From: Thermomucor indicae-seudaticae
Lineage: Eukaryota; Mucoromycota; Mucoromycetes; Mucorales; Lichtheimiaceae
DNA: 45,706 bases
NCBI GenBank assembly: GCA_000787465.1
Contig: JSYX01000267.1
Location: forward strand, 1 to 45,706
Direction: 5' to 3'
Below, one piece after another: positions 1-12,043 of this stretch. The position numbers were made by a program, and so were the translations under genes. The notes beneath the pieces were generated by a model. It ran no database searches. It had not been told where the DNA came from and saw nothing but the letters and a program-made list of their open reading frames with translations. Positions within the stretch are counted from its first letter, which is position 1. The number at the start of each line of letters is the position of its first letter.

Positions 1-896
1 TTCTGAGCTGAAACTGGTATGATTGATGCATGTAACGCTTGCAGTCCTCGAACGCAAGTTTCACCAATGCCTTTCTTGCTTTCGGGACATTTTCGGGGTG
101 TATTTTTGCAATAGCATGCCCCATTGAGACGAGAGTGAAGCGAAGCAAGAAATATTCTCAAGGTAGTGGCCGAAAGAAAGAACATAGAGAACCGAACGAG
201 AATACATTGCTATTAGAGCTGTTCAAGACAATATGTCCGCAAATACAAGTGTATCATCGAAAGTTCTAGATTCTTCCTTTTTGCAAGGTACCATGAGGTT
301 GCCATTGTTACATCGACCAGAAGACGAGGATCTTATTAGTGCAAAAATATCTAGAAGACGTAATGTAGCGAAAAAGCGCCCTCTACCTCTTGCTACGACG
401 AAACTAGGTAAAGGATATTTTATCCTACACAGTAGAAAAGCGATGTCTTTCATCGTAATTGTACTTCACTGACGGACAAACGACGCATATCCTATCCAAG
501 ATCAGCGCAGTCCACCGGCGCGGAAAGGTTCTTTTCAAGAGTGCAAACTCAACTCATGCATATCAAATGCTAGGTCCACGCATTTTGTCTTTAAGGGTAG
601 CGCAAACGTTTTTGTCATGAGCACTATTCACACACGCCAACCTTGCATATTTAAAGACGCAAAGTCAATCTGGACTTGAGCGCAAACTCTTTTTTCATGG
701 GCGCCAAAGAATAATATGCTTGTCGCAAATCTCCAGAAAAACTCCAGTAAGTTGGCTTATTACTGGGAAAAGCAGATCGGATACTGAAACAATAAATACA
801 ACCGAAAAGCTATTTCTCTTTACATGTAATCCGGTTTCTTGTTCACAAACTGGACAAGGTGTTTGCTCTAGATGAACGCATGTCTCAGATGTTTAT
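1..896. other. Intergenic, no supported gene
   Basis: Only short open frames without recognisable domains occur here. A loose direct repeat of the type GCAAAC, then a short spacer, then TCATG appears three times, near 541-559, 600-621 and 680-702. This stretch lies downstream of the F-box gene, so it may hold its 3' flank, but nothing in it can be named. Confidence 0.5.
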
Positions 897-3107
897 TCAT
901 GCTCTACGCCAAAATGGGGTTTTCTGATCTTGTGGCTCAGGAACGAAATGCAGAGTCCCATTTTCTTCCAGGATACACCTTCCAGGGGGCAGATCTTGTG
1001 ACGATGGTTCCTTGATAACAACTTGCGCCGAGCCCTGACGCGCACTGAGATATGCATACACATCGTTTTCGTCAATTTTCGTAACCCAAGTGAGTGTCAA
1101 GTGCGTAAGTCGAGGCAGAGCAGCGAGCAGTTTCAATGATTTCCAGGTTATTTTGCCCTTGGTCCGGATTTCCAGCCGCTTCATCGTCGATTCTTTCCAT
1201 CCGCTCGTGAACTTGGAGGATATCATATCGTCATTTAAGGCGCCCGAAGTTACTACCATTTTTTCAGGTTGCTTGGTTGTCAGTGCTTCCATTAACGTTT
1301 TTACACATGCATGGCTGCCTTGAAAGTCTTCAAAGTCTAGGCTTTTTAGGCTTTTGGATTTTGTGAATAATGACTGTAGACCATCCTTTGGGAGATTCCA
1401 ACAGCAATGAATGGTTATGTGCTGCAGACGTTGCAGTCGGGCCATATTTTCAAACACTTCATTCCGGTCGTCCAGATTGAGGAAGCGCAGTTGTATATCG
1501 TACGGTTGAGGGGCAGCTTGTACCAGAGCTTGCATGGCTTGTAAAAGGTTATCACTGCGCATCAAGCGCCTTGATTTAGGTGTCTCAAAAAATTGCACGT
1601 TCTTTAAAGATGGTGCGCCTAAGGACGCGAGTGTGATCAAGCAGCTATGCGCAGGTTTGGTGGCATCGATGTTTAGGTTAAGACTTGCCAATGTACCGTT
1701 GCACCGCTGGAAAAATTGCTCTAAGATATTGTCGGCACTATGTACCGGTTCGCCTAAGTACATTTTCCGGAGTCCATGCTCTTTACTTCCGTCGTCCTTC
1801 CAGTCCAAGTATGACCGATCCCTTTTATCTGTATCTTGGTCGTAAAGGTGCAGAGATGAGAGGTTAGGACGATGCTGATATATAACATTCAGGACATCCT
1901 TGGTACGGTACTGTAAATCCGATGGACACAAGCCGAGATATTTAAGATCCGGACAGAGCTCCAAAAGGTTATCGACAAGTTCTGTAGACATAGTCATCCC
2001 TCCGAGATATAGATGAGTCAAGCGCAAACGATGACCAGGCCAGTTTGGCGCTTTGCGCGGATAGCGACGGTTATAGTAAACAGGAATATGAACTATCAAT
2101 TCGTTTAAATTGGGGCATATACTTAACGCAGTGGCTGCCCAGCAAAGCGTGTCCTCATATCCACGGTGAAACTTTAGATATCTGAGGTGAAGCCTGTTCA
2201 ATTTGAATAACTCTTCGAGCCGCGGAACCATTTCGGGTATTCTCTCTGCATGGGAACCGTCTCCATGATGAACATCTTCAGCAGTCATTGAACAGTGAGT
2301 CAGAACTGTGCTTTGTCATATATGCGGACCTCAACTTACGTAAAGACTGGATGCGACTACAATTAGCAGATAACAGAAAATCTAGCAATCTTTCTGCTGG
2401 AATGATCCTCAAAGGGAAACGGACTACTCGAAGACGATCTTTGAACTTTGACGGGTTCAATATGTGGATATTAGGATGGCGATTATGTGACAAGTTGATT
2501 TCACGAAACATGGGAGACCAATCATCGAAAAAGCTGTGCCAACTTCTGCACGTCAAAGTACAATTTATCCAGTCTTTCAGAGAAAGAAATGAAAAGATGC
2601 GGTTGAGGATGTGATAAGGAAATCGCTGCAAAAGGCGACTGGTTCCTTTATCGATTTCCTGTCGCAACAAGTCCTTCCGTGCAACCAAGGTGTTGCAATG
2701 CTGTGACCCTTAGGTACCGATTCCAATGACTTTTCGTAAATATGTAGTGCTTTGGGGTGTTCACCCTGTGAGAGAAAAGCCGCTGCTGTCTGCATGTAAC
2801 CGTCTGGTAAATTGGGCGACAGTTCAATAGCTCGAGTGCCATCTTCCAGTGCCTTCTCGTGCTGTCCAGCCCTATTGTATAAGGTCGCGCGATATACAGG
2901 AAAGAACGACGTAAGCGAATGCTGGATTTCAGAAATAGCATAGTCAATGTGCTGAATGGCGTCGGTATAGAAATGACGAGCAGCATTCGCTTTCGCAAGG
3001 TCGAAAGTTGATTGCAGTATATCGAGAGGTAATTGCTTGTATGTCATTTCGTCCATGCACGACTCGAAAAACGTGACAGGCCTCCCGGCCGTAAGATTGC
3101 TGCTCAT
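897..3107 (-). pseudogene. TPR / F-box / LRR protein gene with a frame break
   Basis: This is the layout of a Mucorales-type substrate adaptor for SCF ubiquitin ligases. The N-terminal part (3107 down to about 2710) carries TPR-like helices (YNRAGQHEKALEDGTRAIEL). The F-box follows (FPYHILNRIFSFLSLKDWIN, about 2560-2625), and leucine-rich repeats fill the rest down to the stop at 897. One intron is clear: donor GTAAGT at 2339 and acceptor at 2276 (64 nt), joining exons 3107-2340 and 2275-897 in phase. Between the TPR and F-box parts the frame slips by one base. The TPR frame continues into the following codons without homology, while the F-box frame has a TAA just upstream. The minus-strand GGG run at 2707-2709 is the likely site, since one more G would restore the frame. 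This is either a pseudogene or a homopolymer base-call error. The F-box call is strong, the functional state is unknown. Confidence 0.75.
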
Positions 3108-3434
3108 TACCGAGAGATCTCAACCGGAATCACGACATGATTGTAAATGGGAGCCCAGACGGAAACAAGCTGAGAAAAATTCTTGAACTTCCTTCAACTC
3201 ACTTCAAGACACGCTGTAGGCTTTGCATGCTGGCATAAACACATAATTACAGTCTGTTATTCATAGAAATATCGGTTAAAACTTCCATAATACAAAATAC
3301 AATGTATCAGACTTGTATTTTATTCACTTTCCTGGAAAAAAGCTAAACCTGCCATTTTCGCCGCGGACTTATCTTCCGGCGGGCAGCCTTTCCGTACACG
3401 TTGCTCTGACAAGGACTTCCGCTTGGCCTTCTCG
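3108..3434. other. Spacer between F-box gene and its truncated copy
   Basis: No open frame with recognisable content was found. The stretch contains the 5' flank of the F-box gene. I see no clear TATA box or other named element. Confidence 0.4.
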
Positions 3435-3821
3435 TTAAAGGAGATAAGCATATACATCGTTTTGAACAATTCGTTTGCAATAACTGGGCGTCAGATGTCT
3501 AAGTCGTGGCAAAGTGGTAGCTAGCAGTTCCAACGTTTTCCGGGTTATACTGCAGTATGGGCAGATCTCTAGCCGCTCAACTGCAGAGACTTTCCAGCCT
3601 CTCTCGAACGCATCGACTACAATGTCATCTGTTAAAACTTCGGAAGCTATTTGAATGTCGGGAGCTTGCTTGGGCGTCAATGCTTCCATTATTGAACCGA
3701 CGTTTTGTCGAATGAATCCGAGCTCGTCAAATTTGAGGCTGCGTAGGCCCGAGTTTTTCCGTCTGTTTTGCGCTGAAGAAAAGATCTTTTGGGAGCTGCT
3801 GGCGGCGAACATTTTGCACAA
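3435..3821 (-). pseudogene. Truncated F-box/LRR copy, C-terminal LRR only
   Basis: This 128-codon frame resembles the C-terminal end of the neighbouring F-box/LRR gene. Shared landmarks, in order, are SLKFDE against SLDFED, IMEALTPKQ against LMEALTTKQ, LTDDIV against LNDDMI, GWK, then RLEI, an LxLLATTLPRLRHLT against LKLLAALPRLTHLT stretch, and the closing NDVYAYL shared by both. The F-box and TPR parts are absent, and the region upstream shows no matching frame. It is best read as the remnant of a tandem duplication. The copies lie in the same orientation about 330 bases apart. It could instead be a short expressed LRR fragment, but the missing N-terminus argues against function. Confidence 0.7.
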
Positions 3822-5316
3822 ACTTCATTTTTCATTTCGCTGTTTTTGGTAAACGATGTTTAGCACCAAGTATTCGGCATTCTGTCAATATGACGAAGAA
3901 CTGTCGGTGCTTCATCGTAAAGCTTTAAATAACTCTTTTTGCCTCAGTTATGCCACATCAGCAATACTCAGTATCTCTCGTTAATATGATGAAGGACGCA
4001 TCAGCGCATCATTATAAAATCCCAGATAGTCTCTTTGAAAGTGTTTGTGGCAATCAAGCCACATAAAAGCTGTCTCGGTCAAGATAGATATTTAAACAGA
4101 AGACGTTCATTCGATATTCTGCATGCTTTCGTCTTCCCTCTCTTCTTCATATTATAAGCATCCTCAACCCTACACACTGTTTGAAACGTCATATTACTGC
4201 ACTGTCCATATCATCCACAAGAGTCCATTTACGAAGATTCTCATGTAAGTTCGGAGGTGTCTGTTCCCCTTTCCACGCAAGACTTTTGACCGGTGATACT
4301 CCTACTCACAAGGCAGTCAAAGAAGGTGTGTTTCCAACGGCAAGGGTCAAGCCGCGTGACGGTACGTTCGTTCTGTTACTATTTTCTATTGACGCGAATT
4401 CTCATGATGATGACAGGTTCTCCCTCTTCATTTTGGGGAGTGTGGGGCCGAATGCAGGCCTAATCGGCAGGGGTGTGTGGATGAGTGTATCTTGTGCTGC
4501 CCTCCTCCGTCGGAGTGGCCATGCCCACCACAGAAGTGGTGAGCTTTATAGGTAAGTGCAAATGATCGTTTGAAGCAAAATGACAAATGGACTGAACGTA
4601 TATTCTGAATTCTCTTCGCCGCAAATTATCCTATCTCTTTTCGAACGCGCATATGCAAACATTTTATTGGAAACTATGGAAGAACACAGTATGTATGCCA
4701 GAATCTGAAATACATGTGCTGAAATCATGTGTTCACTTGCGTAATCATATTTTCATCTATTCCATATTTTCATTGTATTTTTCCCACGGTGAGAGCTTAA
4801 TTTTGTAGAGGTGTGATCGTGGGGACAACTGCCCGCAGACAAGTGTGACTGTATACAAGTTTCGGTCATTTATTAAAAACGTCAGATACGATAACTACAG
4901 TATACAACAGTCTACGTAAGGAATGGCCATTGAACCATTTTAGGTAAGCATATTCCTGTTGCCATATGTTGGTACGTTCCGGGCTATTGAGAACAAGACC
5001 TCTGTTACACTGGCCAAATTAACCGCGTTAATAGCAGGCAACTCATCTACGTAGTTGTATCGATGAAGGTCCACTAAAATCCTGAGGTTGGCACGTTAGC
5101 GGAATTTTAAGATAACATCTCTGGCAAAAAATTCTCCGTCAGGAGAAAATTTTTAACCACAAGTTGCCGGTCGACATTTCTTTAAAAAATACTTTCCAGG
5201 GAATTTTTATGTAACTGATTTTTTTACCCGCTAATATTTCACCTCCGTTTTAGATGTTGGCATGGAAAATTCGATTCGATGATCTTTTTCAAGCGTCCGG
5301 GTAATCGGCGTCCAGC
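3822..5316. other. Gene-free, AT-rich stretch with a hairpin
   Basis: No supported gene. A perfect 6-bp stem with a 4-base loop (TTCTCC, GTCA, GGAGAA) lies near 5132-5147, flanked by runs of A on one side and T on the other. It could be a remnant of a small inverted-repeat element. The open frame at 4181-4555 has no recognisable domain and was not accepted. Confidence 0.4.
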
Positions 5317-5317
5317 G

Positions 5318-6311
5318 TACAGTGCCCGGAACTGGGACTTCGTAAATTTGGCTTTTCAGTGGACTGGAAAAAAACGTATTCTTGGAAGTGGATCATATTC
5401 CTCTATACACAATTTATTGTGCTGTAACTTTGGCGTACTATGACTTCAGTTTATAGTATTCTCGGTGTAAATATATGTGCTTTTGATGGGTTTATCATCT
5501 TTGGTTCCCACCTTTCCTTTCCAAAATACCTCTGTTATCCTTTCCTATGTCGTTTCTATCAACTAATTTATCTGCTCCATTACAACATATTTACAACACT
5601 CTAGCCGCGCCTCCTATATTCACGCACGGTTTCTGACCGGCTGTTTCCGCGACTGGACACAGTATTTCATCATTTTCCAAACATTCTCAACTGGATTATG
5701 ATTTGGCAACTGGGCAGGCCAATCCACCTTCGATAGCTCCCTCCATTCTCTTGAAGCAACACTCTGTGATGGGAGCTCCTTTCTCCGCAAGAATTGCGCT
5801 CCCTGACCTTCGACATCAGCTCTCTCGGCGGCTTTCGTAGACAACGTCCAGAAAATCCTTCGCTATGCACTTTCTTGGCTCCATGAACGCGACGCTTCAC
5901 TCGACGCCATAAGACACAACAGCCCCCAGACCACCCTTCAGCTTTTAAAAGCTGGTGCAAGACATTGCTCCTCAAACGTATCGTGAGCTCAGCCCTTACC
6001 ACCCGGGAGGTCTTGCCGATCTCGAACATAGACTCTTTCGATCATTTCCCGCATGTCAATAGTCGAATCCTTATGCTTTCGAGCAAAGGTCAGTCTCTTC
6101 CCCTTATGTTCTTTTTTTCAGGAATGGTTTCTTCGCGGCCACATTGCTTTTCGGACCTTGATATCGAAGAACTTTCCAGACAGTACATGGTGACGCTTTC
6201 ACTGGCAGCATGGGGGTGATTTCTGGCAATGTCACGCGCCGATTCTTGTCGATCAGTCTTACAAGTGCTCGGACATCTTTTCACTATGCTTTTTTTGACA
6301 CTCCGGGCCAT
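5318..6311 (-). mobile_element. Fossil Tc1/mariner (IS630-type) DNA transposon
   Basis: On the minus strand the pieces of a DDE transposase appear in order but in different frames. An N-terminal stretch (6311-6090) resembles the helix-turn-helix region. Next comes RLTFARKHKDST (about 6065-6095), the usual Tc1 lead-in to the first catalytic Asp. A WGLLC-like segment lies near 5920-5930. The C-terminal signature DWPAQLPNHNPVENVWKMMK (about 5665-5725) matches the family pattern DWPAQSPDLNPIENLW. Several stops and frame changes interrupt it, so it cannot encode an active enzyme. A TA followed by CAGTGCCCGG at 5318-5329, with the nearby TTGGCTTTTCAGTGGACT, resembles the terminal repeat of fungal Tc1 elements and may be the end beyond the transposase C-terminus. 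I did not find its partner near 6.4-6.9 kb, so the upper boundary is uncertain. Confidence 0.75.
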
Positions 6312-7374
6312 TTTGAGGTCGCAAGGATTCCCTGTGTGTTCCGTACATATGGAGTTTTCTTGGTTATTGCTGTTAAAAATCCATAAGCATCCGTCTATAC
6401 TTACGACACTTGAACACCCACAAGACTTTGCTTTTCAAGCTTCGTCTACGGTGGTCGGCGCGGGCTCAGTGATGTCTAACCAATACACCATTCAGATAAG
6501 CTACGCGTAAGCTTAGGCGTAAGCGGTGACCCCGCCCGCTGGCGTTTCTTGTTATGGAGCCCGAGGAAGCTAAAGTCCTCTGACATGTCGTCAGTCAGTC
6601 TCGAAATCCTGCTGGGCAGAAGAGCTCTTTCGCCCTCCGTCGACATGGCGCTCTCCTGCAAATTCTGAATGCTTTTGGGTAGACCTTTCGGGCACGTCAA
6701 GGGCCTGTAACCATGAACATAGGAAGGCGCTACTCCTTGTTTAAGGACACTTCTGGGGAAGAAGCTTAGGCATGATAATCGCAAGGAATAGCACAGCGGT
6801 GAAATTGCAGCGCGGACAGCGTCGGATAGTACCGCGATGTCCGCAGCTCTTAGGCGAAGTCTTCAGACGACAGCGTCAAACGACTTGGTGAAGATTATTC
6901 ATCATATACTAAGACGGTAGTTCGTTTTGCTATGTTGCGAAAGCTTGATTATTACGTTACATTCAAGCCAGCAGTTCCGCTGAAGGCTGCGGTAGCTATT
7001 GCCAATAATTTATCTGTCTAACACTTAACAACATCCTAGAGGAAAGCCATAGCTGCAAGGAGGCGATGCTGGTCGTAATACATGTCGCTATCAAAACCTG
7101 GTTGTCCAGCAGCTTGGTGGGACAAGCTCTGTTCCCTTCAATCCTTACCGTAGTCATTTTCTGGCTAGACAAAAGATATTTGCAGTTGTTGCCATGCCGC
7201 GTACATAGTCGGAGGACTTTTTGGGTTCATCGGCAACGAACAATTGTATTCGCAAGAAGCCCTGATCTTTCATGCAGCGCAAGCAATCATAGCGGTAATG
7301 TTGCATGAAACATGCCTTCGGGGACGGAGTGCTAAAAAAGAGAGGTGCATTGTTCTGGGAATAGCAGGCGTGTC
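6312..7374. other. Gene-free stretch upstream of CCZ1
   Basis: No supported gene. The first part may include the lost end of the transposon fossil, and the last few hundred bases should contain the CCZ1 promoter. Open frames at 6476-6784 (-) and 7066-7308 (+) show no recognisable domain. Confidence 0.4.
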
Positions 7375-9642
7375 ATGTCCAGTAGTAGCAGCCACCATTC
7401 TGAAAGTCCAGATGCAACAACAAAAACAACACAAGGCGCTCCGCTTCTCGGCAGGACATCGCCGCTCTTGTCGTATTTCTGTGTCTATAACCCGTCATTG
7501 GGGACTTCTGAAGAAAGCACCAAGGATCAGATCCTGTACTACACCGCCAAAAAGGCGGTACCGGCCGATGTCAAGATGAAACAAGTGGGACTTGCCCAAG
7601 CACTTGTGAATTTCAGTTCGTATGTGTGTGTGTTTTTGGACGAAAGAGAAAGCAAGGCGATTGACGATAATATCTATAGCGCTTTTTCACCGTCGCAGCC
7701 TGCACAGAATGTTCATTCGCAGAAACATAGGCTCGTGTTTTATCAACCGGAGCCCGGGTTTTGGATGCACATGTGCGTCGAGTTGGGCGTGTTGCGAAAG
7801 CAGGTCAGAGATAGTAAAGGTCGAGAAAAACTGGTGACCGAGTATCTGGATGCCCAATTGAACGATCGCGCCCTGGAAGCTATCCTCAAAGTGGGCTATG
7901 AACAATTCAAGGTGAATTATATCATTCATCATCATCAAAAAGATGGTCGCTAACAATTCAATAAAGCTGTTTAATGGCACCATGACTTCCATCTTGTATG
8001 ATCCTCTGACTGAAGGTCTGCCGCTTCGTCAACGGGCGCGATCACTGATGCATAGTATTGAAGAGTTCTTTTCGGAATGGATATGGAAATGGGATTTCGA
8101 TCGACTGGACACCATGCTCTTCTCGGCCGTGTTCAACGGTGTGCCCACGTCACCCATACAACAACCGAATTATAAGCGCATCTTGGACTTGGATAACGCG
8201 ATCCAATCGGCGTTTGGTGTGAAACATATGTTTGTCTTGCGCCAGGAAGAGCTGGTGTACCGGTCTCCGTCGCTCAGTATCCAGGACATTCGTGCGCTTC
8301 GCAAATGGATTTGCAAAAAGGATGAAGCCTGGCTTGCTCAAAAACTGGAAAGTGACAAGAAGAAGGTTGAAAAGAAGAAAAAGCAGGAAAAGGCAAGTTG
8401 TAAGTGATGCTCCACGTGGTGATCTGATCGTAACGCTTTCGACAAGAAAAGGTTTCCGGATTGAAGTCTTTGGCAAAATCTATATCGCATTCACAAATCC
8501 TCAACTTCTTCTCTCCAAAAAAGGATGAGGAGCCGCCTACAGACACAACAGCAACGTTACCCGCACCCTCAGAGATACCGGAAGAAGACTTTAAGAAACC
8601 ATGTCACGGAGTCTATCTGGCTGGTCTAGTAGAGGACAAGACTGTGGATATGAATGGCGAGGAACAGACCACGATGCAAATCGATCTTGTCCGTGTCTAC
8701 ATTAATAGCACCACCAATAGTGAAACACCCAATCCACCGGATGCACTGGAGGAATATTTCATCCTAATATATAGGGTAAGTCTCTCCACTCAGTCGCTTG
8801 CCTTTTTCTAACATCATTTTTAAGCACACGAGCGGATTACTATGGTGTTTTCTACTACCCACAAGCATCGAAGAAGAAGAGCATGAGACACGGCTAGTTG
8901 ATCCGAGCTTTTACATTGATCTCGAGAACTTTATGATGGAACATGATCTGGAATCCGTTGTGGATGCAATCCATGCGGATGATAATAATACAAGGTAAAA
9001 AAAGGAAAGTAAAATACGGGTAGAAAAAAAAAGGAGAATCTGATGTCATGGTAGCTATACACTCAGCAAAAACTTTCGGTGTTTATACTATGACAATGCT
9101 ACGTTGAATATGAAATCGACACTTGTGGATAACAATGATCGCAAGGAAAAGCCAACAGGATTTACATTAACCAATGACATGGTGCTGCAGCTGCTTGCGT
9201 TAAAAGACGACTTTGAAAGGTGATGAGTTGAATGGGGGATTTAGTTATTGGTGGATTACTGACCAAATTATATAGTCTTACACATACCAGGGAAGTATAT
9301 ACGCGATCGACGGCCAATTATTGGATTGCTGGACGGCGGATATATAAGCAATATGTACCAAAGCGATGGAGTTGTGAGAGTGTCGACAAGACCAAGGATG
9401 ATCATCAAGTGCCTCCTACAGAAGATGATGACGATGATGATGGTCGATCCAAAGGAGATAGCGAAGATTATGTAGAAATGTATCTCGTGGCTGCCAAAAA
9501 GGATACTTCCTTGGCGGATGTTGAAGGTAAAAGGAAAAGGAAAGGAAAAGAAAAGGAATCTGGTAATGTTGCTCAGATCTATGCTATAGAAAATCTGCGC
9601 AGGATGACAACGAGTGTTTTGGATACCATGTGCTCCGATTGA
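7375..9642 (+). CDS. CCZ1: CCZ1, Mon1-Ccz1 Rab7 GEF subunit
   Basis: Ccz1 pairs with Mon1 to activate the Rab7/Ypt7 GTPase on late endosomes and vacuoles. Six exons: 7375-7911, 7967-8392, 8452-8775, 8825-8994, 9067-9219 and 9291-9642, giving 653 residues. Every junction keeps frame. Family landmarks are LSYFCVYNPSLG and HRLVFYQPEPGFWM in the first longin domain, an FSAVFNGV segment, FRCLYYDNATLN, and near the C-terminus YTRSTANYWIAGRR. The start was set at 7375 because it is the first ATG in frame; upstream codons are GTG only. Intron 2 (8393-8451) is GC-AG: the nearby GTAAGT at 8400 would need an acceptor that creates a stop or breaks frame. A Lys-rich tract precedes this intron, and an acidic Asp-rich tract lies in the last exon. 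Confidence 0.9.
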
Positions 9643-9836
9643 TCCAGTATGATCTGCTTCTTGTGGATGGATGGCAGTAAGCTTTTATTAGGGGGGAGGC
9701 ATTTGTGACCCGATACGATGGGGTTCATTATCATTGACCTTTCAAGTAAAGTCTGCATTGTGGCATTTTAAAGAGCGAGCTCGAACGCAGGTTGCACAAC
9801 CTTTCTCTTTTTTCTCTTGTATGTTATTAAGGTCAT

Positions 9837-12043
9837 ATGCAGCAGCAACAACCACTTGACGGTCCTTCAGCATATTCCCCTTCGGCGCCACACTTTGTTT
9901 ATATACAATATCCATCACCTCCAGCCAGCAAGTCGTCTGGGGAGTATGGTGATGTTTTTCCAGTCAGACAGCAACACCAACAACAACAACAACAGAAACG
10001 AAGAAGACAACAGACAGGATATGCGTGCGACAAGTAAGGCCTTCCTTTTCTGCATTGAGGGCAAACTATACAAGGGCGTTAAAATGATAGATGTCGTGAA
10101 CGACGAGTGGGATGTGACAGAGCAAAGCCGACATGCAGCCAATGTCAGGGCAAATACAAGTGCGTGTACAGCAACAATGCGTTGCGGATCGAGAACATGT
10201 CGATGCGACAGCGCATGGACAAGATGTACAGCATGCTCCAGCAAATGTCGAATACGTTGTCTGAACTGGAAAAAGACTATCGAGCAACGATACCGCGGTT
10301 GACAACTGCTGTTTCTTCTTCTGCAGAAGAAGGAGATAGTGGCAGTAGTAGTAGTAGCACAGAGATCAGTCTCGAAGAGTGGACCAAAAAGAGGACGGGC
10401 TGGAATATTTGGATGACAGACGACGGGAGGACGAAATCGATCCAGACGAATATTCAAAGCATCGATCATCTTCGTACGGTATTGAGCGAAGTGCTACAAC
10501 AGCCTCCTTCCATGATAATACCACGACCATTATCCATCCGCGTTAGTAATGGTAATAACGGGAGGACAGGCTGGACAATCTCTGTGTTTGATCAACTTGA
10601 TCGATTCAGCAGCCGAGCCAACCGACTTCATTTACAACAAGACGGCTGTCAGCCGCAAGACGACCTGGATCCAGGCCACGAAGCGCGACTGATTCAAAAG
10701 CACCATGAATGCTCATTCCCGATCCTCGTGAGTCCTTCACGGTTCGACCGTCATTATTTCCTTACTGCTGAAGGGCGTTCTGCTATCCTGTGTCACACGA
10801 TCCCGCATGTATGCATTTATCATCCCGAAGAATTATTATTAGTGCGGCATCCGCGTGCGCTAGGTGAAGCGTTCTATGAGCAGGCTCGGCTGCAGCTCGG
10901 GCCTGGCGATGAAGAACAACAGAGTCTGGCGAGTATCCATCAGCGCACTATACTGATCTCCTATGATCTGGACCTGGCGCGTGTACGACGAGCCTACCTG
11001 CACTTGGGTATTGCGATCCGCATGTGTTTTGCGCTGAATCTGCATTGTCCAAAGGGGTATGAGCACTGCAGGACGCCGTTCGAGAGAGAGCAAGCCAAAC
11101 GGGTCTTTTGGGCGGTCTGGTTCCTGGACTCCATGGTACCGCACTTCTTTGCGCAGCCGTGTTCTATTGCTTTGGAGGACGTGAGGATCGATTTGCCAGT
11201 GGTCCTGAGCGAGTTTGACCAGACCGAGATTGACCGGACCAGGTTCACGATTGCATTGATTCATGTGCGCCGGATAGCAGCCGAAATAAACCAGTGGCGG
11301 CAACAGCAACAACAACGACAACAACAACAGGATAAGCTCGCGTACTTTGAGGGACAATTGGATACATTCTATGGTAACCTGGCACCCCAGAATCGGTACC
11401 CCTATGCTGTCTCCAGTAATCATTCTGCAGCATCGCTATGGGTGCGTCGAACAAGATACTGCACGTTGCTGGATTATTGCGAGTGCTGGATGGCGCTCTA
11501 CAGGCCCTATCTAAACGAAAACCAAGCGGTCCTGAGAACCTCCCAGGCCGCGTTTGCTATGCTCTTTCTGTTTCAACATTGGTTCAGAGTTTCACAAGAG
11601 TCTGGAGAAGGCTTTGATTGCTTTTTTAGGCCTTATTTGTACCATTTTATGAGTGCGATTCAGATATTCAAGGTAAGATTGAGTTAAAAGAAGATGTTTT
11701 GACTTGGTAATAATATATATATAAATAGCATAATGTGGTCCATAAAGATGGTGCCCTGAGACGGGCGAGTCGGGCGGCCATTGTCCGTATGTTGGAATTG
11801 TACCGTGCCACGCCAACCTACAGTTCTTTTGCGGAAAGCAAATTGGAAAGCGATCTCCTGTCGTTTATGCGTCAACATGGGATCGCCATGACTGAGTCTC
11901 TGGAAGACAATAAGCTCGAGTTTCTTGTGAACCATTTACAGGGGGATAACGGTTGGCGCATCTTTTTACAGTCGGACAACGTTGTCGTGCAGGAGGACGA
12001 GGATGATGATGGAGAAAGATTAGTTGATCTCAATTACTTTTAA
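9837..12043 (+). CDS. Zn2Cys6 fungal transcription factor
   Basis: A nuclear DNA-binding regulator of the Gal4 type. Three exons: 9837-10033, 10091-11672 and 11729-12043, 697 residues. The intron at 10034-10090 falls inside the zinc cluster. Joining across it gives C64-DK-C67-RERRVG-C74-DRAKPT-C81-SQ-C84-QGKYK-C90. The last spacing is five residues, whereas six to eight is usual for the family. A polyglutamine and basic stretch precede the cluster. The middle homology region (Fungal_trans) is recognisable by AYLHLGIAIRMCFALNLHCP and FEREQAKRVFWAVWFLDSM, about residues 360-420. A second polyglutamine run follows. The C-terminal exon is acidic. The target genes are unknown; the next genes are a thaumatin-like protein and an MFS transporter. 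Confidence 0.88.

Noticed and set aside
8400..8460. GTAAGT at 8400 as the CCZ1 intron 2 donor
   Set aside because: It leaves phase 1. The matching acceptor at 8445-8446 creates a TAA codon, and the other acceptors break frame. The GC donor at 8393 keeps frame with AAAAG|GCAAGT.
9915..10469. Leu/Ser-rich open frame antisense to the transcription factor
   Set aside because: It is the shadow of the repetitive CAA/GAA codons of the real gene.
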